A stretch of DNA of 64,000 nucleotides, from the NCBI GenBank assembly GCA_016191465.1, contig JACPOP010000018.1, forward strand, positions 1-64,000, given 5' to 3'. A program made the translations under genes and the position numbers. The DNA comes from Chloroflexota bacterium (lineage in GTDB: Bacteria > Chloroflexota > UBA6077 > CF-72). This document shows, one piece after another, positions 16,825 to 27,550 of the stretch; positions within the stretch are counted from its first letter, which is position 1; each line of letters starts with the position of its first letter. The notes under the pieces were generated by a model. It was given only the letters and a program-made list of their open reading frames with translations, had not been told where the DNA came from and did no database searches.

Positions 16825-19800
16825 ATGCCTCTCACGTCGGTCCTCACTACGCTCGTTCGCCACGATGCCCTGCGCACCCTAGCAAAGGCACTCGCCGCCG
16901 ACACGCCCGCGAGCGGCGCCCTCGTGCTCTCGGCTATCTCGCCGGCGCGGAGCGCTACGGCAGCCGCGCTGGCGCTGGCCGTGACGCGGCCGCTGGTCGT
17001 GCTGACAGCCCGCCCGAACGGTGCGCGGCGCCTGGCGGACGAGCTGTGCTTGTGGCTTGGGGAAAGCCGCGACGTGCTGCTGTTTCCTGAAACAGACGCG
17101 CTGCCGTACGACTACCTTCCCGCCGGAACGGAGAAGCTCGCGGACAGGATCGGCATTCTGCGCCGCTTTGCGGGCCAGGGGCAGGGTACTTCGTCGCCAT
17201 TCGTCGTCGTCGCCAGCGCCCGGGCGGCGATGGACCTGCTCATGCCGCCGGCCGAATTCCAGGAATGCACGCGCCGCTTCCGCACCGGCGACGCTATTCC
17301 GCCAACCCGCCTCGCAGACCTGTGCCTGGCGCTCGGTTACGAGCCCTCGCCGGTCGTGGACCAGCCCGGGTTGTTCGGCCGCCGCGGCGGGATCGTCGAC
17401 GTGTTCCCACCCGGTGGCGAGCCCCTCCGTTTGGACTTCTGGGGCGATCGCATCGAGACGATCCGCGGCTTCGACCCGACGACCCAGCGATCGACCCGGC
17501 CCATGGAAGAGGCTCTTCTGAGCCCCGCCCACGAGGTGCTGCCTAACCCGCGGCCGGTCGGCGCCCTGGACCTCCGCGGTCTGCGCCCACAGTTTCTCGG
17601 ACCATTCGAGCGAGACCTGCGCCACCTGGCCGAACGTCAGGCATTTCCCGCCCTCGAATTCTATCGCGGCCACCTCGGTACCGTGTCACTCCTGGACTAT
17701 TTGTCCGACGATGCGGTCCTTGCCGTGGACGATCCGAGCGGGGTGTTGCAGGGAGCCCGAGATTTTGAAGACCAGGCAGAACAACTTCACGCGGACCTCA
17801 TAGATCGTGGGGAGATTCCCATCGGCCTTGCTCGCCCGTACGCGCCGTTGGAACCCATGCTCCGCGCCCTCCAGGATCGGCGGCCGACAGTCGACCTGCG
17901 GTTCGATCCGGATCAGCCAGGCCCACCATTTGTGCACGCACCGCGCTTCGCCGGGAACGTGGAGATGTTCCTGGGGCACCTGAGTGATAGGCCTGCGAGC
18001 GCCAGCACGGTCGTGGTCACCCAGCAGGTCGAGCGGCTGGACGAGCTGCTGCGGGAGCGCGGCGTTTCGACCCGGGTTGGCGAGCCGGGTTCGCAGGGGG
18101 TGACGCTGATGCACGGCACCCTCCAGGAGGGGTGGATCCTCGCGGACGATGCGACGGAGCTCGAGCTGCTCACGGACAGCGAAGTGTTCGGCTGGACGAA
18201 GCAGCGGCGCACCACAAGCGGACGCCGCCAGGCTGCCGTCGGCACGTCGCAATCGCGAGAACAGTTCGTCGCGGAGCTAAAGCAGGGCGACCTCGTGGTC
18301 CACGAGGACCATGGAATCGCCCGTTATCGAGGGCTGATTCGCTCCGCGGTCGGCTTTACCCCGGAGACGCCGGTCGCGCCCCAGCACGCGCCACCGGGTA
18401 GCGCGGAGTTCCTGCTGCTCGAATACGCCGCCGGCGACAACCTGTACGTCCCAATCTCGCAGGCGGACCGAGTGTCACGCTACATCGGCTCCGGCGATGC
18501 CGCCCCAGCGCTGACGCGGTTGGGGACAGGCGAATGGAGCCGGGCGAAAGCGCGCGTCCGCCGCTCGGTCCGAGACATTGCCCAGGAGCTCATGGACCTG
18601 TACGCCCGACGCGAGGCCGTCCAGGGCCATGCCTACCCCCCCGACACGCTGTGGCAGGCGGAGCTCGAAGCCAGTTTCCCGTTCGAGGAGACGACGGATC
18701 AGAAGGCCGCCATTGGCGAGGTCAAACGCGACATGGAGAGTGCGCGTCCCATGGACCGCCTCCTCGTCGGGGACGTGGGCTTTGGCAAGACTGAGGTGGC
18801 GCTCAGGGCCGCTTTCAAGACGGTCCAGGACGGGCGGCAGGTTGCCATCCTGGTGCCCACGACAGTACTGGCGCAGCAGCATTTCAACTCCTTCTGTGAC
18901 CGCCTCGCCCCCTTCCCCGTCAAGGTGGAAATGCTCTCGCGGTTCCGGTCTGAAAAGGAGCAACGCGCCATTCTGAAGGGACTCGCCGAAGGCAGCGTCG
19001 ACATCTGCATCGGCACTCATCGGCTCGTGCAGCGAGATGTCCAGTTCAAGTCCCTGGGGCTGGTGGTGATCGACGAGGAGCAACGCTTCGGCGTTGCCCA
19101 CAAGGAGCGGCTGAAGGAGCTCCGGGCAGAAATTGACGTTCTCACGTTGACGGCGACCCCGATCCCGCGAACCCTTCACATGGGGCTGGTCGGCGTCCGC
19201 GACATGAGCATGCTGGAGACGGCGCCCGAGGCTCGCCTGCCGGTCCGCACGCACGTCGCCGAGTATGACGACGGCATGGTCCGCGAGGCGATCCTGCGGG
19301 AGATCGACCGCAGCGGCCAGGTCTATTTCGTCCATAACCGCGTCCAGGGGATTGAGTCCGTCGCGGCGCGCATTCGGAAGCTCGTGCCAGATGCCCGGGT
19401 GGCCATCGGCCACGGCCAGATGCCGGAAGAGTCGCTCGAGCAGACGATGCTGGAGTTCGCCGAAGGCGAGTTTGACATCCTGGTGTGCACGACCATCATC
19501 GAGTCAGGGCTGGATATTCCGAACGCCAACACGTTGATCGTCAACAACGCCCACCGTTTCGGGCTCGCGCAGCTCTACCAGTTGCGCGGGCGCGTAGGGC
19601 GAAGTCGCGCGCGCGCCTACGCCTACTTCCTCTACACCCGGGACCTGGCCCTGACCGAGGTGGCGTCGGAGCGGCTCAAGACGATCTTCGAGGCCACAGA
19701 GCTGGGGGCGGGCATGCGCATCGCCATGAAGGACCTGGAGATCCGTGGTGCGGGCAACCTGCTCGGCGCCGAGCAGAGCGGGCACATTTCGGCGGTCGGC

Positions 19801-20343
19801 TTTGACCTCTACACCAGGCTCCTGTCGGAGCAGGTGGCCGTGCTCCGCGCCCGAGCCGGCGAGCTTTCCCCGGAGGATGCCGCCAGGCTCCTGTCCGAGG
19901 GCCCTTCCGCTTCGTTGGACCTTCCCATCAGTGCGTTCCTTCCGCCCGAATACGTGCCCGACGACAGCGTGCGCTTGCGGCTGTACCAGCGCTTCTCGGC
20001 CGCGGAAAGCGATTCCGACGTGGCAGCACTCGTGCAAGAGCTGGAAGACCGGTTCGGCAAGATGCCCGAGCCGGTGCAGAATCTCGTGTACCTCACTAGC
20101 CTCAGGCTGAGGGCCGGCGAGGCACAGGTCGAGCAAGTGGCGGCCACCGACCGCGAAGTGCTCGTTCGTCTCGATCGGCTCCCGCCCGGTCTGGATGTGC
20201 GTGGGCTGGAGCGTACCCTGCACGTGCCGATTCGCACCGGGAGTAACCAGCTTCGCTTCGCCCGCGGCGAAGGGGCTGGTTGGATGGGGGTGCTGTACGC
20301 GCTCCTGGAGCGCCTTCCCCGACGACAAGCGAGCGCTGCCTGA
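16825..20343 (+). CDS. mfd: Transcription-repair coupling factor
   Basis: 1172 residues from ATG 16825; the 21-codon upstream extension lacks Mfd similarity. Mfd displaces stalled RNA polymerase and recruits UvrA. The N-terminal UvrB-like part has [22 protein letters not shown]. The RNA-polymerase-interacting domain has [17 protein letters not shown]. The translocase has Walker [15 protein letters not shown], a DEEQ box in [32 protein letters not shown], and [17 protein letters not shown]. The C-terminal TRCF domain begins near [13 protein letters not shown]. Length and motif order are normal, so I expect full function. Confidence 0.97.
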   Translation: MPLTSVLTTLVRHDALRTLAKALAADTPASGALVLSAISPARSATAAALALAVTRPLVVLTARPNGARRLADELCLWLGESRDVLLFPETDALPYDYLPAGTEKLADRIGILRRFAGQGQGTSSPFVVVASARAAMDLLMPPAEFQECTRRFRTGDAIPPTRLADLCLALGYEPSPVVDQPGLFGRRGGIVDVFPPGGEPLRLDFWGDRIETIRGFDPTTQRSTRPMEEALLSPAHEVLPNPRPVGALDLRGLRPQFLGPFERDLRHLAERQAFPALEFYRGHLGTVSLLDYLSDDAVLAVDDPSGVLQGARDFEDQAEQLHADLIDRGEIPIGLARPYAPLEPMLRALQDRRPTVDLRFDPDQPGPPFVHAPRFAGNVEMFLGHLSDRPASASTVVVTQQVERLDELLRERGVSTRVGEPGSQGVTLMHGTLQEGWILADDATELELLTDSEVFGWTKQRRTTSGRRQAAVGTSQSREQFVAELKQGDLVVHEDHGIARYRGLIRSAVGFTPETPVAPQHAPPGSAEFLLLEYAAGDNLYVPISQADRVSRYIGSGDAAPALTRLGTGEWSRAKARVRRSVRDIAQELMDLYARREAVQGHAYPPDTLWQAELEASFPFEETTDQKAAIGEVKRDMESARPMDRLLVGDVGFGKTEVALRAAFKTVQDGRQVAILVPTTVLAQQHFNSFCDRLAPFPVKVEMLSRFRSEKEQRAILKGLAEGSVDICIGTHRLVQRDVQFKSLGLVVIDEEQRFGVAHKERLKELRAEIDVLTLTATPIPRTLHMGLVGVRDMSMLETAPEARLPVRTHVAEYDDGMVREAILREIDRSGQVYFVHNRVQGIESVAARIRKLVPDARVAIGHGQMPEESLEQTMLEFAEGEFDILVCTTIIESGLDIPNANTLIVNNAHRFGLAQLYQLRGRVGRSRARAYAYFLYTRDLALTEVASERLKTIFEATELGAGMRIAMKDLEIRGAGNLLGAEQSGHISAVGFDLYTRLLSEQVAVLRARAGELSPEDAARLLSEGPSASLDLPISAFLPPEYVPDDSVRLRLYQRFSAAESDSDVAALVQELEDRFGKMPEPVQNLVYLTSLRLRAGEAQVEQVAATDREVLVRLDRLPPGLDVRGLERTLHVPIRTGSNQLRFARGEGAGWMGVLYALLERLPRRQASAA

Positions 20344-20366
20344 CCGCGAGAACCCGAATCTGCGCG

Positions 20367-22385
20367 ATGGGAACGCCGCCAGCGCGTACCCTTCGAGCGA
20401 CGACATGGTCCAGCCACTTTCGGATGATTGATTTTCCTGGCGGCGGACGTGGAGGGCGCGGTCGACGGGACGGACGCGGTAGCGCCAGCGCGGCGCGCGT
20501 TGGGCTGTCCGGTCCGCTCGACACCGCAGGGCCGCCACCGACCGGGCGGGCGAGCGACGGGCCAACCTGGCGTCCTTCTGCCCTCACGGCGAACGCCCGC
20601 ACCACCTGGACCGGCTTCCAACGGGTCCTGCGCCTGGTCTGGGAGGCAAACCCCCAACTTACCGTCGCACTGGCGCTGCTCAACCTCCTCCAGGGTGTGT
20701 TGCCGGCTGCACGGGTGTACCTGGCGAAGGTGTTGATCGACGACGTCGTCGCCGCCGTGTCTACCGGCGCGGGCATGGCGGCCCTGCCGCGCGTCGCGCT
20801 GCTGGTGGCCGCCCAATTCGGGGTGAGTGCCGTCTCCAATCTCGGTCAGACACTCGCCAATATCTCTCAGCAGCTCCTGCAGGAGCGAGTGGCGAACCGA
20901 GTGCAGCTCTTGCTCATGCGCCACGCCAACAGCCTGGACCTGATCTACTTCGAGCGCCCAGCCTTCTACGACCTGATCCAGCAGGTCCAGCGCGAGGCCG
21001 GGTTCCGCCCTACGGCCATGGTCCAGACCGCGTTCGGGGTGGTGCGCCAGCTCCTTACCTTCGGCTCCATGCTCGCACTGCTGGTGAACCTGGAGTGGTT
21101 CATCGCCGTTGCCGCGCTCCTCAGCCCCATCCCAGCCTTCATCTCTAATGCGCGGTACGGCTGGCAGGGCTACTTGATGTCGCGCCGCCAATCTCCACTC
21201 CGGCGGATGATGTCGTACCTGACGACCGTGCTCACGACGGACACGTTCAACAAGGAGCTCAAGCTGTTCACGCTGGGCGAGTTCTTCGTGACCCGCTTTC
21301 AGCAGCTCTTCGAGCGGTACTACGACGAAAACAAGCGCCTGGTCATCCGCCGCTACATGGCCGGCGCCATCTGGTCCATGCTGACGGTGGTTGCTAGTGG
21401 CGCCACGTTCTTGTACGTGGCGCTCCGCGCCCTCGCTGGACGCGTGACCGTCGGCGACCTCACCCTGTACGTGCAGGCCGCGGAAGGCGTGTCGCAGTCA
21501 TTCGTGGGACTCCTCGGCGGTCTGCAGAGCATGTACGAGCATCAGCTCTACCTCAGCAGCCTCTTTGAGGTGCTGGACATGCAGCCGAATGTCGTCCGCC
21601 CCCCGCACCCGGTGCCGGTGCGGCGGCCGTTCCAGCAGGGGATCGAGTTCCGGCACGTGACGTACACGTACGAAGGCCATGAGAGACCGGCTCTCGAAGA
21701 CCTCAGTTTCACCATCGCGACGGGTGAGACCGTAGCCGTCGTCGGACACAACGGTGCTGGCAAGACTACGCTGGTGAAAGTGCTGGCCCGCCTGTACGAC
21801 GTCCACAGCGGGCAAATCCTTATTGACGGCCACGACGTTCGCGCATATGACCCGGACGAGCTGCGCAGCCAGTTCGGGGTCCTCTTCCAGGACTACGTCA
21901 CGTATCAGCTCAGCGCCCGGGAGAACATCGGCGTCGGGCGCAGCGATGCCCTGGACGACCTCGACCGGGTGACAGCCGCGGCGGCGAAGAGTGGTGCTAG
22001 CGGCGTCATCGAGAAACTGCCCGAGGGCTATGAAACCGTGCTGGGAAAGTGGTTTGACGGCGGCGCTCAGCTCAGCGGCGGGGAATGGCAGAAGGTGGCA
22101 CTCGGACGCGCGTTCATGCGCGACGCCCAGATCCTGATCCTGGACGAGCCCTCGGCAGCGCTGGATGCCGAGGCCGAGTTCGACCTGTTTACGCGCTTGA
22201 AGGACCTCACCAGTGGCCGCACGGCGATCTTCATCTCGCACCGGTTCTCCACGGTTCGACGTGCCGACCGCATCCTGGTGCTCGAACAGGGGCGGCTGAT
22301 CGAACAGGGGACACACCAGGAGCTGATGCGGCTCGATGGCCGGTACGCCGAGCTCTTCAACCTCCAGGCAGCCTCGTACCGCTGA
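20367..22385 (+). CDS. ABC exporter, fused membrane and ATPase domains
   Basis: 672 residues from ATG 20367; ATG 20424 is an alternative, and anything earlier lies inside mfd. The first 90 residues are Gly/Arg-rich and low-complexity. A type I exporter membrane domain follows (first helix near ALALLNLLQGVLPAARVYL). The ATPase has Walker A VVGHNGAGKTTLVKVL, Q-loop GVLFQDYVTYQLS, signature LSGGEWQKVALGRAF, Walker B ILILDEPSAALDAEAE, and H-loop ISHRFSTVRRADRI. It belongs to the half-size exporters that work as dimers. The substrate is unknown. It is probably read with the downstream methyltransferase, which overlaps it. Confidence 0.92.
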   Translation: MGTPPARTLRATTWSSHFRMIDFPGGGRGGRGRRDGRGSASAARVGLSGPLDTAGPPPTGRASDGPTWRPSALTANARTTWTGFQRVLRLVWEANPQLTVALALLNLLQGVLPAARVYLAKVLIDDVVAAVSTGAGMAALPRVALLVAAQFGVSAVSNLGQTLANISQQLLQERVANRVQLLLMRHANSLDLIYFERPAFYDLIQQVQREAGFRPTAMVQTAFGVVRQLLTFGSMLALLVNLEWFIAVAALLSPIPAFISNARYGWQGYLMSRRQSPLRRMMSYLTTVLTTDTFNKELKLFTLGEFFVTRFQQLFERYYDENKRLVIRRYMAGAIWSMLTVVASGATFLYVALRALAGRVTVGDLTLYVQAAEGVSQSFVGLLGGLQSMYEHQLYLSSLFEVLDMQPNVVRPPHPVPVRRPFQQGIEFRHVTYTYEGHERPALEDLSFTIATGETVAVVGHNGAGKTTLVKVLARLYDVHSGQILIDGHDVRAYDPDELRSQFGVLFQDYVTYQLSARENIGVGRSDALDDLDRVTAAAAKSGASGVIEKLPEGYETVLGKWFDGGAQLSGGEWQKVALGRAFMRDAQILILDEPSAALDAEAEFDLFTRLKDLTSGRTAIFISHRFSTVRRADRILVLEQGRLIEQGTHQELMRLDGRYAELFNLQAASYR

Positions 22386-23379
22386 CCTGCCGGCGATCCT
22401 CGCGGCCGCGAGCGCTCGTCGCCAGAAGGCGGGCTTCGAGCCGCGCACGACGGCGTTCCGTCTCCTGAATCGGGAAGGCGATGGGCTGCCAGGGCTTGCC
22501 GTCGACCACCTGGGGGAAGACCTCGTGCTCCACGCCTACTCGACCACAGCCGGCGCGATCGAGCCACGGCTCGCCGACCTGCTGGCCGAACAGCACCCGA
22601 GCGCCGCGCTGTACCTCAAGCGCCACCCCGCGGAAGCCGGTCGGGTGACGCTGGCCGATGCGCCGCGCCTCGCACCGGAAACCCCCATTCGCGGCCCGCG
22701 CCGTCCCGTAACGGTGGTGCGGGAGAACGGCCTCGCATACGTGGTGCGCATGGATCGCGGCCTCTCCTACGGCCTATTCCTGGACATGCGCGAGGTGCGG
22801 GCCTGGGTGCAATCAGTCGTGGTCGGCCGCGAGGTGCTGAACCTGTTTGCCTATACCTGCGCGTTTGGGGTCGCCGCGACGGCTGGCGGCGCGGCGCGCG
22901 TCTTGAACGTGGACCTCGCCCGTCCGTACCTTACCTGGGGCAAGGAGAACTACAAGGCGAACGGTTTTACGCCGGACCACCAGGATTTCGTGTTCGGCGA
23001 CAGCTTCGATTGGCTGCGCCGGTTCGCCCGGCGCGGCCAGCGCTTCGGCCTGGTCATCGTGGACCCCCCCAGCTTCAGCCGAGGCCCATCGGGCACGTTC
23101 TCGGTGCAGCGTGACGCCGCGGCACTCGTCAGCTCGGCCGCCGCCGTAGTCGACCGGGCAGGTATCCTGCTTGTGGCCACCAACCACGCCGGAATGGCGG
23201 ATACTGCGGTGGACCGAGCCATCCGTGAAGGGCTGCGCGCCGCTCACCGATCCGCCGAGATCCTGCGTTCGTGGCACGAGCCATCCATCGATTTCCCCCC
23301 TGCTCCCCGTGCGTCACCCTACCTGAAAGTACGGGCGCTCCAGTTGGACGGTCCTTTCGCGGGTGGCGCACACGGATAG
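22336..23379 (+). CDS. RlmI-like rRNA (cytosine-C5) methyltransferase
   Basis: 347 residues, class I SAM-dependent methyltransferase. Motifs: FRLLNREGDGLPGLAVDHLGEDLVL (RlmI-type N-terminal fold), GLSYGLFLDMREVRAWV, VLNLFAYTCAFGVAATAGGA (SAM loop), and FGLVIVDPPSFSRG (catalytic DPPSF). E. coli RlmI makes m5C1962 in 23S rRNA. This protein lacks the usual full PUA domain at the N-terminus, so its exact target base is open. The ATG at 22336 overlaps the ABC gene by 50 bp; no later ATG precedes the conserved region. Confidence 0.88.
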   Translation: MAGTPSSSTSRQPRTADLPAILAAASARRQKAGFEPRTTAFRLLNREGDGLPGLAVDHLGEDLVLHAYSTTAGAIEPRLADLLAEQHPSAALYLKRHPAEAGRVTLADAPRLAPETPIRGPRRPVTVVRENGLAYVVRMDRGLSYGLFLDMREVRAWVQSVVVGREVLNLFAYTCAFGVAATAGGAARVLNVDLARPYLTWGKENYKANGFTPDHQDFVFGDSFDWLRRFARRGQRFGLVIVDPPSFSRGPSGTFSVQRDAAALVSSAAAVVDRAGILLVATNHAGMADTAVDRAIREGLRAAHRSAEILRSWHEPSIDFPPAPRASPYLKVRALQLDGPFAGGAHG

Positions 23380-23463
23380 ACAGGCACCCCTCAAGCACCG
23401 CCGAAGACGAGTGTCCGGTACTCACTCCACCAACCCACGAGGCGCCCGAGCGCGTGAGATCCC

Positions 23464-23979
23464 ATGACTGACTTCGCCGCGCATATCCGCGATATCCCCG
23501 ATTTTCCCAAGAAGGGCATCGTCTTCAAGGACGTCACCACTCTCCTGAAGGACGGCCCGGTCTTTCGCGAAGCGATTGACCAGATGGTGACCGCCGTCCG
23601 CGGATTCCAGTTCGACCGCGTCGTCGGAATGGAGTCCCGAGGGTTCATTTTTGCCGCCCCTATCGCCCATCAGCTGGGCGTCGGCTTTGTCCCGGTGCGG
23701 AAGCTGGGCAAGCTGCCCGGTCCGACGATCTCTGCCGAGTATGATCTCGAATACGGATCAAACACCCTCGAAATCCACCAGGATGGAATTGATCAGGGGA
23801 GCCGGGTGCTGATCGTGGACGACCTGCTGGCGACGGGTGGAACCGTCTCGGCGACCATCGCGCTGATCGAGCGGCTGGGCGGGAGCGTGACCGCGGCAGC
23901 GTTCCTGGTGGAGCTCCAGTTTCTCCACGGTCGTGAGCGCCTCCGCGGCCGCGACGTGGTGTCGCTTGTGAAGTTCTGA
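23464..23979 (+). CDS. apt: Adenine phosphoribosyltransferase
   Basis: 171 residues, normal length. Converts adenine and PRPP to AMP. Motifs: [53 protein letters not shown], and the PRPP loop [18 protein letters not shown]. It sits 7 bp upstream of ribD. The MTA phosphorylase encoded 2.5 kb downstream releases adenine, so Apt is the natural next step in methylthioadenosine salvage here. Confidence 0.97.
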   Translation: MTDFAAHIRDIPDFPKKGIVFKDVTTLLKDGPVFREAIDQMVTAVRGFQFDRVVGMESRGFIFAAPIAHQLGVGFVPVRKLGKLPGPTISAEYDLEYGSNTLEIHQDGIDQGSRVLIVDDLLATGGTVSATIALIERLGGSVTAAAFLVELQFLHGRERLRGRDVVSLVKF

Positions 23980-23986
23980 CCCATCG

Positions 23987-25120
23987 GTGAAGGCTCGCGT
24001 GTTCTCGGACGTGGATGGCGAGCACATGGAAGCGGCACTGGCGCTGGCTGAGCTGGCGCGGCTCATCGCGCCGCCGAACCCGTGGGTGGGTTGCGTGCTG
24101 GTTCGAGACGGACAGGTGGTTGGGGAGGGGCACACGCTGGAGCCGGGCTCAGCACATGCGGAAGTGAATGCCCTGGCCGCGGCGGGCGCCGCGGCACGGG
24201 GCGCGACGGCGTACACAACCCTCGAGCCGTGCAGCCACCATGGGCGAACGCCTCCATGCGTCGACGCGCTCGTTGGCGCGGGCGTCTCGCGCGTGGTCAC
24301 GGCCATTTTTGACCCCGACCCGCGCGTCAGCGGGAATGGAGTCGCTCGTCTGCGCGACGCTGGTGTCGCGGTAGAGCACGGGCTCATGGCCCAGGAAGTC
24401 CGCCGCCAGTTGCGCCCATATCTGCATCAGCGCTCGACCGGCCGCGCCTTTGCGCTGCTGAAAGCCGCCGCCAGCCTGGACGGCAGGACGGCTGCCGCGG
24501 ACGGCACGTCGCGCTGGATCACCGGGCCGGACGCGCGGCGGGACGCCCACCGCTTGCGGGCGGAGTCCGGCGCGGTGCTCGTGGGAGCGGGAACGGCACT
24601 CGCGGACCGCCCAAGCTTGACCGTTCGGCACGGACAGGCCAGACCCCCGCGGCCGCCGCTCCGGGTGCTCCTGGATAGCTCGGGCCGCGTGCCGGCCAGC
24701 GGAGCCTTGTTCGACCGGAGTCTCGCGCCGACACTCGTCTTCACGTCGGCCCGCTCGTCCGCCACGGCTCGGCACGCCTGGGAGGCGGCGGGCGCTGAGG
24801 TCTTCGTCGCCCCGGAGCGTGACGCCGGGGTGGACCTGGCGGTTGTCCTGCGCGCCCTCGCGGAGCGGGGGGTACTCCAGGTCCTCGTGGAAGGTGGCGC
24901 GTTTGTCCACGGTAGCTTCCTCCGCTCCGGATACGCCGACGGACTGGCGCTCTACGTCGGTAACGCGGTGCTGGGTGCCAGTGGTGCGCCTCTTTTCGCG
25001 GGCTTCGAGGTTGCGGGCATGGACCGTGCCCCCCGCTGGCGGGTGAGTGGAGCGGAGCGCATGCACGACGACGGGCGCGTTGACTCTGAGCCGGCCGCGG
25101 CCGCGCCTCCCCGGGAGTAG
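23987..25120 (+). CDS. ribD: Bifunctional riboflavin deaminase/reductase
   Basis: 377 residues from GTG 23987. Carries out the deaminase and reductase steps of riboflavin synthesis. The N-terminal deaminase has NPWVGCVLVRDGQVVGEGHT, AHAEVNAL, and TLEPCSHHGRTPPC (zinc and catalytic residues). The C-terminal reductase has [45 protein letters not shown], and VLVEGGAFVHGSF. It lies 6 bp before ribE, forming ribD-ribE-ribH. No ribBA (GTP cyclohydrolase/DHBP synthase) is present in this window and no FMN riboswitch is visible upstream. Confidence 0.97.
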   Translation: MKARVFSDVDGEHMEAALALAELARLIAPPNPWVGCVLVRDGQVVGEGHTLEPGSAHAEVNALAAAGAAARGATAYTTLEPCSHHGRTPPCVDALVGAGVSRVVTAIFDPDPRVSGNGVARLRDAGVAVEHGLMAQEVRRQLRPYLHQRSTGRAFALLKAAASLDGRTAAADGTSRWITGPDARRDAHRLRAESGAVLVGAGTALADRPSLTVRHGQARPPRPPLRVLLDSSGRVPASGALFDRSLAPTLVFTSARSSATARHAWEAAGAEVFVAPERDAGVDLAVVLRALAERGVLQVLVEGGAFVHGSFLRSGYADGLALYVGNAVLGASGAPLFAGFEVAGMDRAPRWRVSGAERMHDDGRVDSEPAAAAPPRE

Positions 25121-25126
25121 GGACTG

Positions 25127-25738
25127 ATGTTCACCGGCATCGTCGAGGAGCTTGGCCGGATCCGTGGGGTCGATCCGCGCGCTGACGGCGCGCGCCTGAC
25201 CATTGCTGCCCGTCGGGTGATCGAGGACGCAACGGTGGGCGCGTCTATCGCGGTCAACGGCGTGTGCCTCACCCTGGTGACACACGGTGAGGACTGGTGG
25301 ACGGCCGACGCGGTCGCCGAGACGCTCCAGATCACGACACTCGGGCTCCTGAAGGCCGGCGATCGAGTGAACCTCGAACGGCCCGTCCGCCTCATGGACC
25401 GTCTGGGTGGCCACCTCGTCCAAGGGCACGTCGATGGCGTGGCAAACGTTGTCGACCGCGAGCCGCAAGGGGATGGCTCAACGTACTTCTGGCTGGAGCT
25501 GCCGGAGCGGCTGCGCCGCTACGTGGTGGAGAAGGGATCAATCACCGTGGACGGCGTGAGCCTCACGGTCGCGAGGGTGCGCCAGGATGGCCGGATCGCC
25601 ATTGCCCTCATCCCCCACACCCAGGAAGTCACAACGCTCGGCCAGCGCTCGAAAGGCGACCGCGTCAACGTCGAAGTGGACGTGCTGGCGAAATACGTGG
25701 AGAGGCTCCTGGCTGGCTACGCTCCGCCTCGGCCGTGA
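25127..25738 (+). CDS. ribE: Riboflavin synthase alpha chain
   Basis: 203 residues; dismutates two 6,7-dimethyl-8-ribityllumazine molecules to riboflavin. Two lumazine-binding repeats are visible. The first starts MFTGIVEELGRI, with SIAVNGVCLTLV and ADAVAETLQIT. The second starts GGHLVQGHVDGVANV, with GSITVDGVSLTVARV and IALIPHTQEVTTLG. The ATG at 25127 begins with the invariant MFTGI. It sits between ribD and ribH and is likely cotranscribed with both. Confidence 0.97.
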   Translation: MFTGIVEELGRIRGVDPRADGARLTIAARRVIEDATVGASIAVNGVCLTLVTHGEDWWTADAVAETLQITTLGLLKAGDRVNLERPVRLMDRLGGHLVQGHVDGVANVVDREPQGDGSTYFWLELPERLRRYVVEKGSITVDGVSLTVARVRQDGRIAIALIPHTQEVTTLGQRSKGDRVNVEVDVLAKYVERLLAGYAPPRP

Positions 25739-25784
25739 CGGCCTTCACGGCCTGGTCCCGCTAGCGTGAAAGCAGGAGGATTGC

Positions 25785-26312
25785 TTGCGAGCCCTGGTGG
25801 GCAGTACACCGGAAGCACCAGCCATGCACACGTTCGAAGGGCGGCGTAACGCCGCGGGTCTCCGGTTCGCCGTCGTCGTCAGCCGGTTCAACGAGTTCAT
25901 TACCAAGCCGCTCCTGGAAGGTGCCCTCGACGCATTCCGCCGGCACGGGGGGGCCGATGAAGATGTCACCATCGTGTGGGTTCCTGGCGCCTTCGAGCAG
26001 CCGCTCGTGGCAAAGCGGCTCGCCGAGTCTGGTTCGTTCGACGCAGTGGTGTGCCTGGGAGCGGTCATCCGCGGCGCTACCGCGCACTTCGACCTTGTCG
26101 CGGGCCAGTCCGCCAGTGGAATCGCCAGCGCTGCGTTGGATACGGGCGTTCCCATCATGAACGGAATACTCACCACAGACACCATTGAACAGGCGATCGA
26201 GCGTACCGGCACCAAGGCCGGCAATAAGGGCTTCGACGTTGCGGTGGCTGCCGTGGAAATGGCCGACGTGCTCCGCCAGATTCCCGCGGCGCAAGGCGGC
26301 ACGAAGCCGTAG
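25785..26312 (+). CDS. ribH: 6,7-dimethyl-8-ribityllumazine synthase
   Basis: 175 residues from a TTG start. A perfect AGGAGG (25774-25779) lies 5 bases upstream of this TTG, so I prefer it to the in-frame ATG at 25824, which would give 162 residues. The enzyme joins DHBP with the RibD product. Motifs: [54 protein letters not shown], and [27 protein letters not shown]. The N-terminal 13 extra residues have no family counterpart. It is the last gene of the rib block; the next gene starts 215 bp later. Confidence 0.96.
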   Translation: MRALVGSTPEAPAMHTFEGRRNAAGLRFAVVVSRFNEFITKPLLEGALDAFRRHGGADEDVTIVWVPGAFEQPLVAKRLAESGSFDAVVCLGAVIRGATAHFDLVAGQSASGIASAALDTGVPIMNGILTTDTIEQAIERTGTKAGNKGFDVAVAAVEMADVLRQIPAAQGGTKP

Positions 26313-26527
26313 GTACGCGCAGCTATACTCCGCCGCGGCCGCGAGAGCACCTGCACTGTGGCAGGCTCCCCGACATGATGCTGACCGGGGCCACCAGGCC
26401 CGTAAGCACTCTGTGCTTCATCGTGAGAAATGCGTGCGTCGCACGTGCAGTCAGTTCTGTAGAAACATGCCAAACTCGCGTGTACGTGCTATAGCGGCGA
26501 GACAGTCCGCCCGGAGCTCCCCCCACC
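26313..26527. promoter_or_regulatory. Leader region of the MTA/SAM-cycle genes
   Basis: 215 bases without a gene. It probably carries the promoter for the MTA phosphorylase. A 14-base string (26459-26472, GTAGAAACATGCCA) recurs on the minus strand 58 bases before the epimerase start at 40446, a spacing close to the 55 bases here. A TATAGC box lies near 26490. I looked for SAM and SAH riboswitch cores and found none. Confidence 0.35.
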
Positions 26528-27361
26528 GTGTCATTTCCCCCACTCCTTCAGCCTGAGCGCCTCGCCGAGGTTGGCGTGTTCGGCGGGTCAGGCTTTTATA
26601 GCCTTCTGGAAGGCGAGACGCGGCAGGTCTCGGTTCAGACACCGTACGGTGCCCCAAGCGACGCTTTCACCGTGGGTGGTATCGGCGGCGTGCGGGTGGC
26701 GTTTTTACCCCGCCACGGGACCCACCATCGCATCCCGCCGCACGCCATCAACTACCGCGCCAACCTGTGGGCTATGGCAAGTCTGGGTGTGACCCGTGTG
26801 ATTGCCCCCAGCGCGGCAGGCAGTCTCCAGTCAGACGTTCGCCCCGGGGACTTCGTGATCTGCGATCAGTTGGTGGATCGCACCTACTGTCGAGAACAGA
26901 CCTTCTACGACGGTCCTCGCGTCACCCACATCTCGTTCGCCGACCCGTACTGTCCTGATCTTCGGCAGCACGCGGTCGGAGCCGCCCGCGGCCAGGGAGT
27001 GACCGTTCACGACCGCGGCACCGTGGTTGTGGTCCAGGGCCCCCGCTTCTCGACACGCGCGGAAAGCCGCTGGTACTCCAACCAGGGCTGGCAGGTCATC
27101 AACATGACGCAATACCCGGAAGCGGCGCTGGCGCGCGAGCTGGAACTGTGTTATGTCAACATCTCGCTCATCACCGATTACGACGCGGGGCTCGAAGGGG
27201 TGGCAGACATTGAGCCCGTAACCGTCGACGAGGTCGTGCGCGTCATGCGCCGCAACAACGATCGCGTGCGACAGGTCATCCATAATCTCGTACCGCTGAT
27301 CGCCACACGCGAGCGCACCTGCCCGTGCGCCTCCGCGTTGCAGTACGCGGTCGTCAGCTAA
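26528..27361 (+). CDS. mtnP: S-methyl-5'-thioadenosine phosphorylase
   Basis: 277 residues from GTG 26528, PNP/MTAP family. Phosphorolyses methylthioadenosine to adenine and methylthioribose-1-phosphate. Motifs: VGVFGGSGFYSLLE (phosphate loop), RHGTHHRIPPHAINYRANLWA, SAAGSLQSDVRPGDFV, GPRFSTRAES, NMTQYPEAALARELELCY, and ITDYDAG. The TDYD aspartates are those that select 6-amino purines, so MTA is a better guess than inosine or guanosine. The next genes (PfkB kinase, ahcY, metK) belong to the same sulfur/adenosine cycle. Confidence 0.93.
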   Translation: MSFPPLLQPERLAEVGVFGGSGFYSLLEGETRQVSVQTPYGAPSDAFTVGGIGGVRVAFLPRHGTHHRIPPHAINYRANLWAMASLGVTRVIAPSAAGSLQSDVRPGDFVICDQLVDRTYCREQTFYDGPRVTHISFADPYCPDLRQHAVGAARGQGVTVHDRGTVVVVQGPRFSTRAESRWYSNQGWQVINMTQYPEAALARELELCYVNISLITDYDAGLEGVADIEPVTVDEVVRVMRRNNDRVRQVIHNLVPLIATRERTCPCASALQYAVVS

Positions 27362-27550
27362 GCACGTCGTGCTGATAAGGACGAAGGTGCTCACTGCGGG
27401 CCAGCCGGCCGCCATGGCCCGCGCGGATGCGCTGGAGTTGAACACGAAGTACTCGCCGCCGGGTCTCGGACAGGGCCGGGCCCAGGCGCCGGGCGGCGTA
27501 CGGACGGCCGCCGCGAATGCGAGCCAGCAGGTCCCAAGGGAGGAGGCCCC

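Noticed and set aside
23380-23463. FMN riboswitch for the rib genes
   Set aside because: ribD begins 7 bp after apt and no FMN element core (such as AGGGGCA-type joins) is visible before apt or ribD.
26313-26527. SAM or SAH riboswitch in front of the methylthioadenosine genes
   Set aside because: No conserved core, kink-turn or pseudoknot arrangement that I know could be matched; only weak short dyads are present. A covariance search would settle it.
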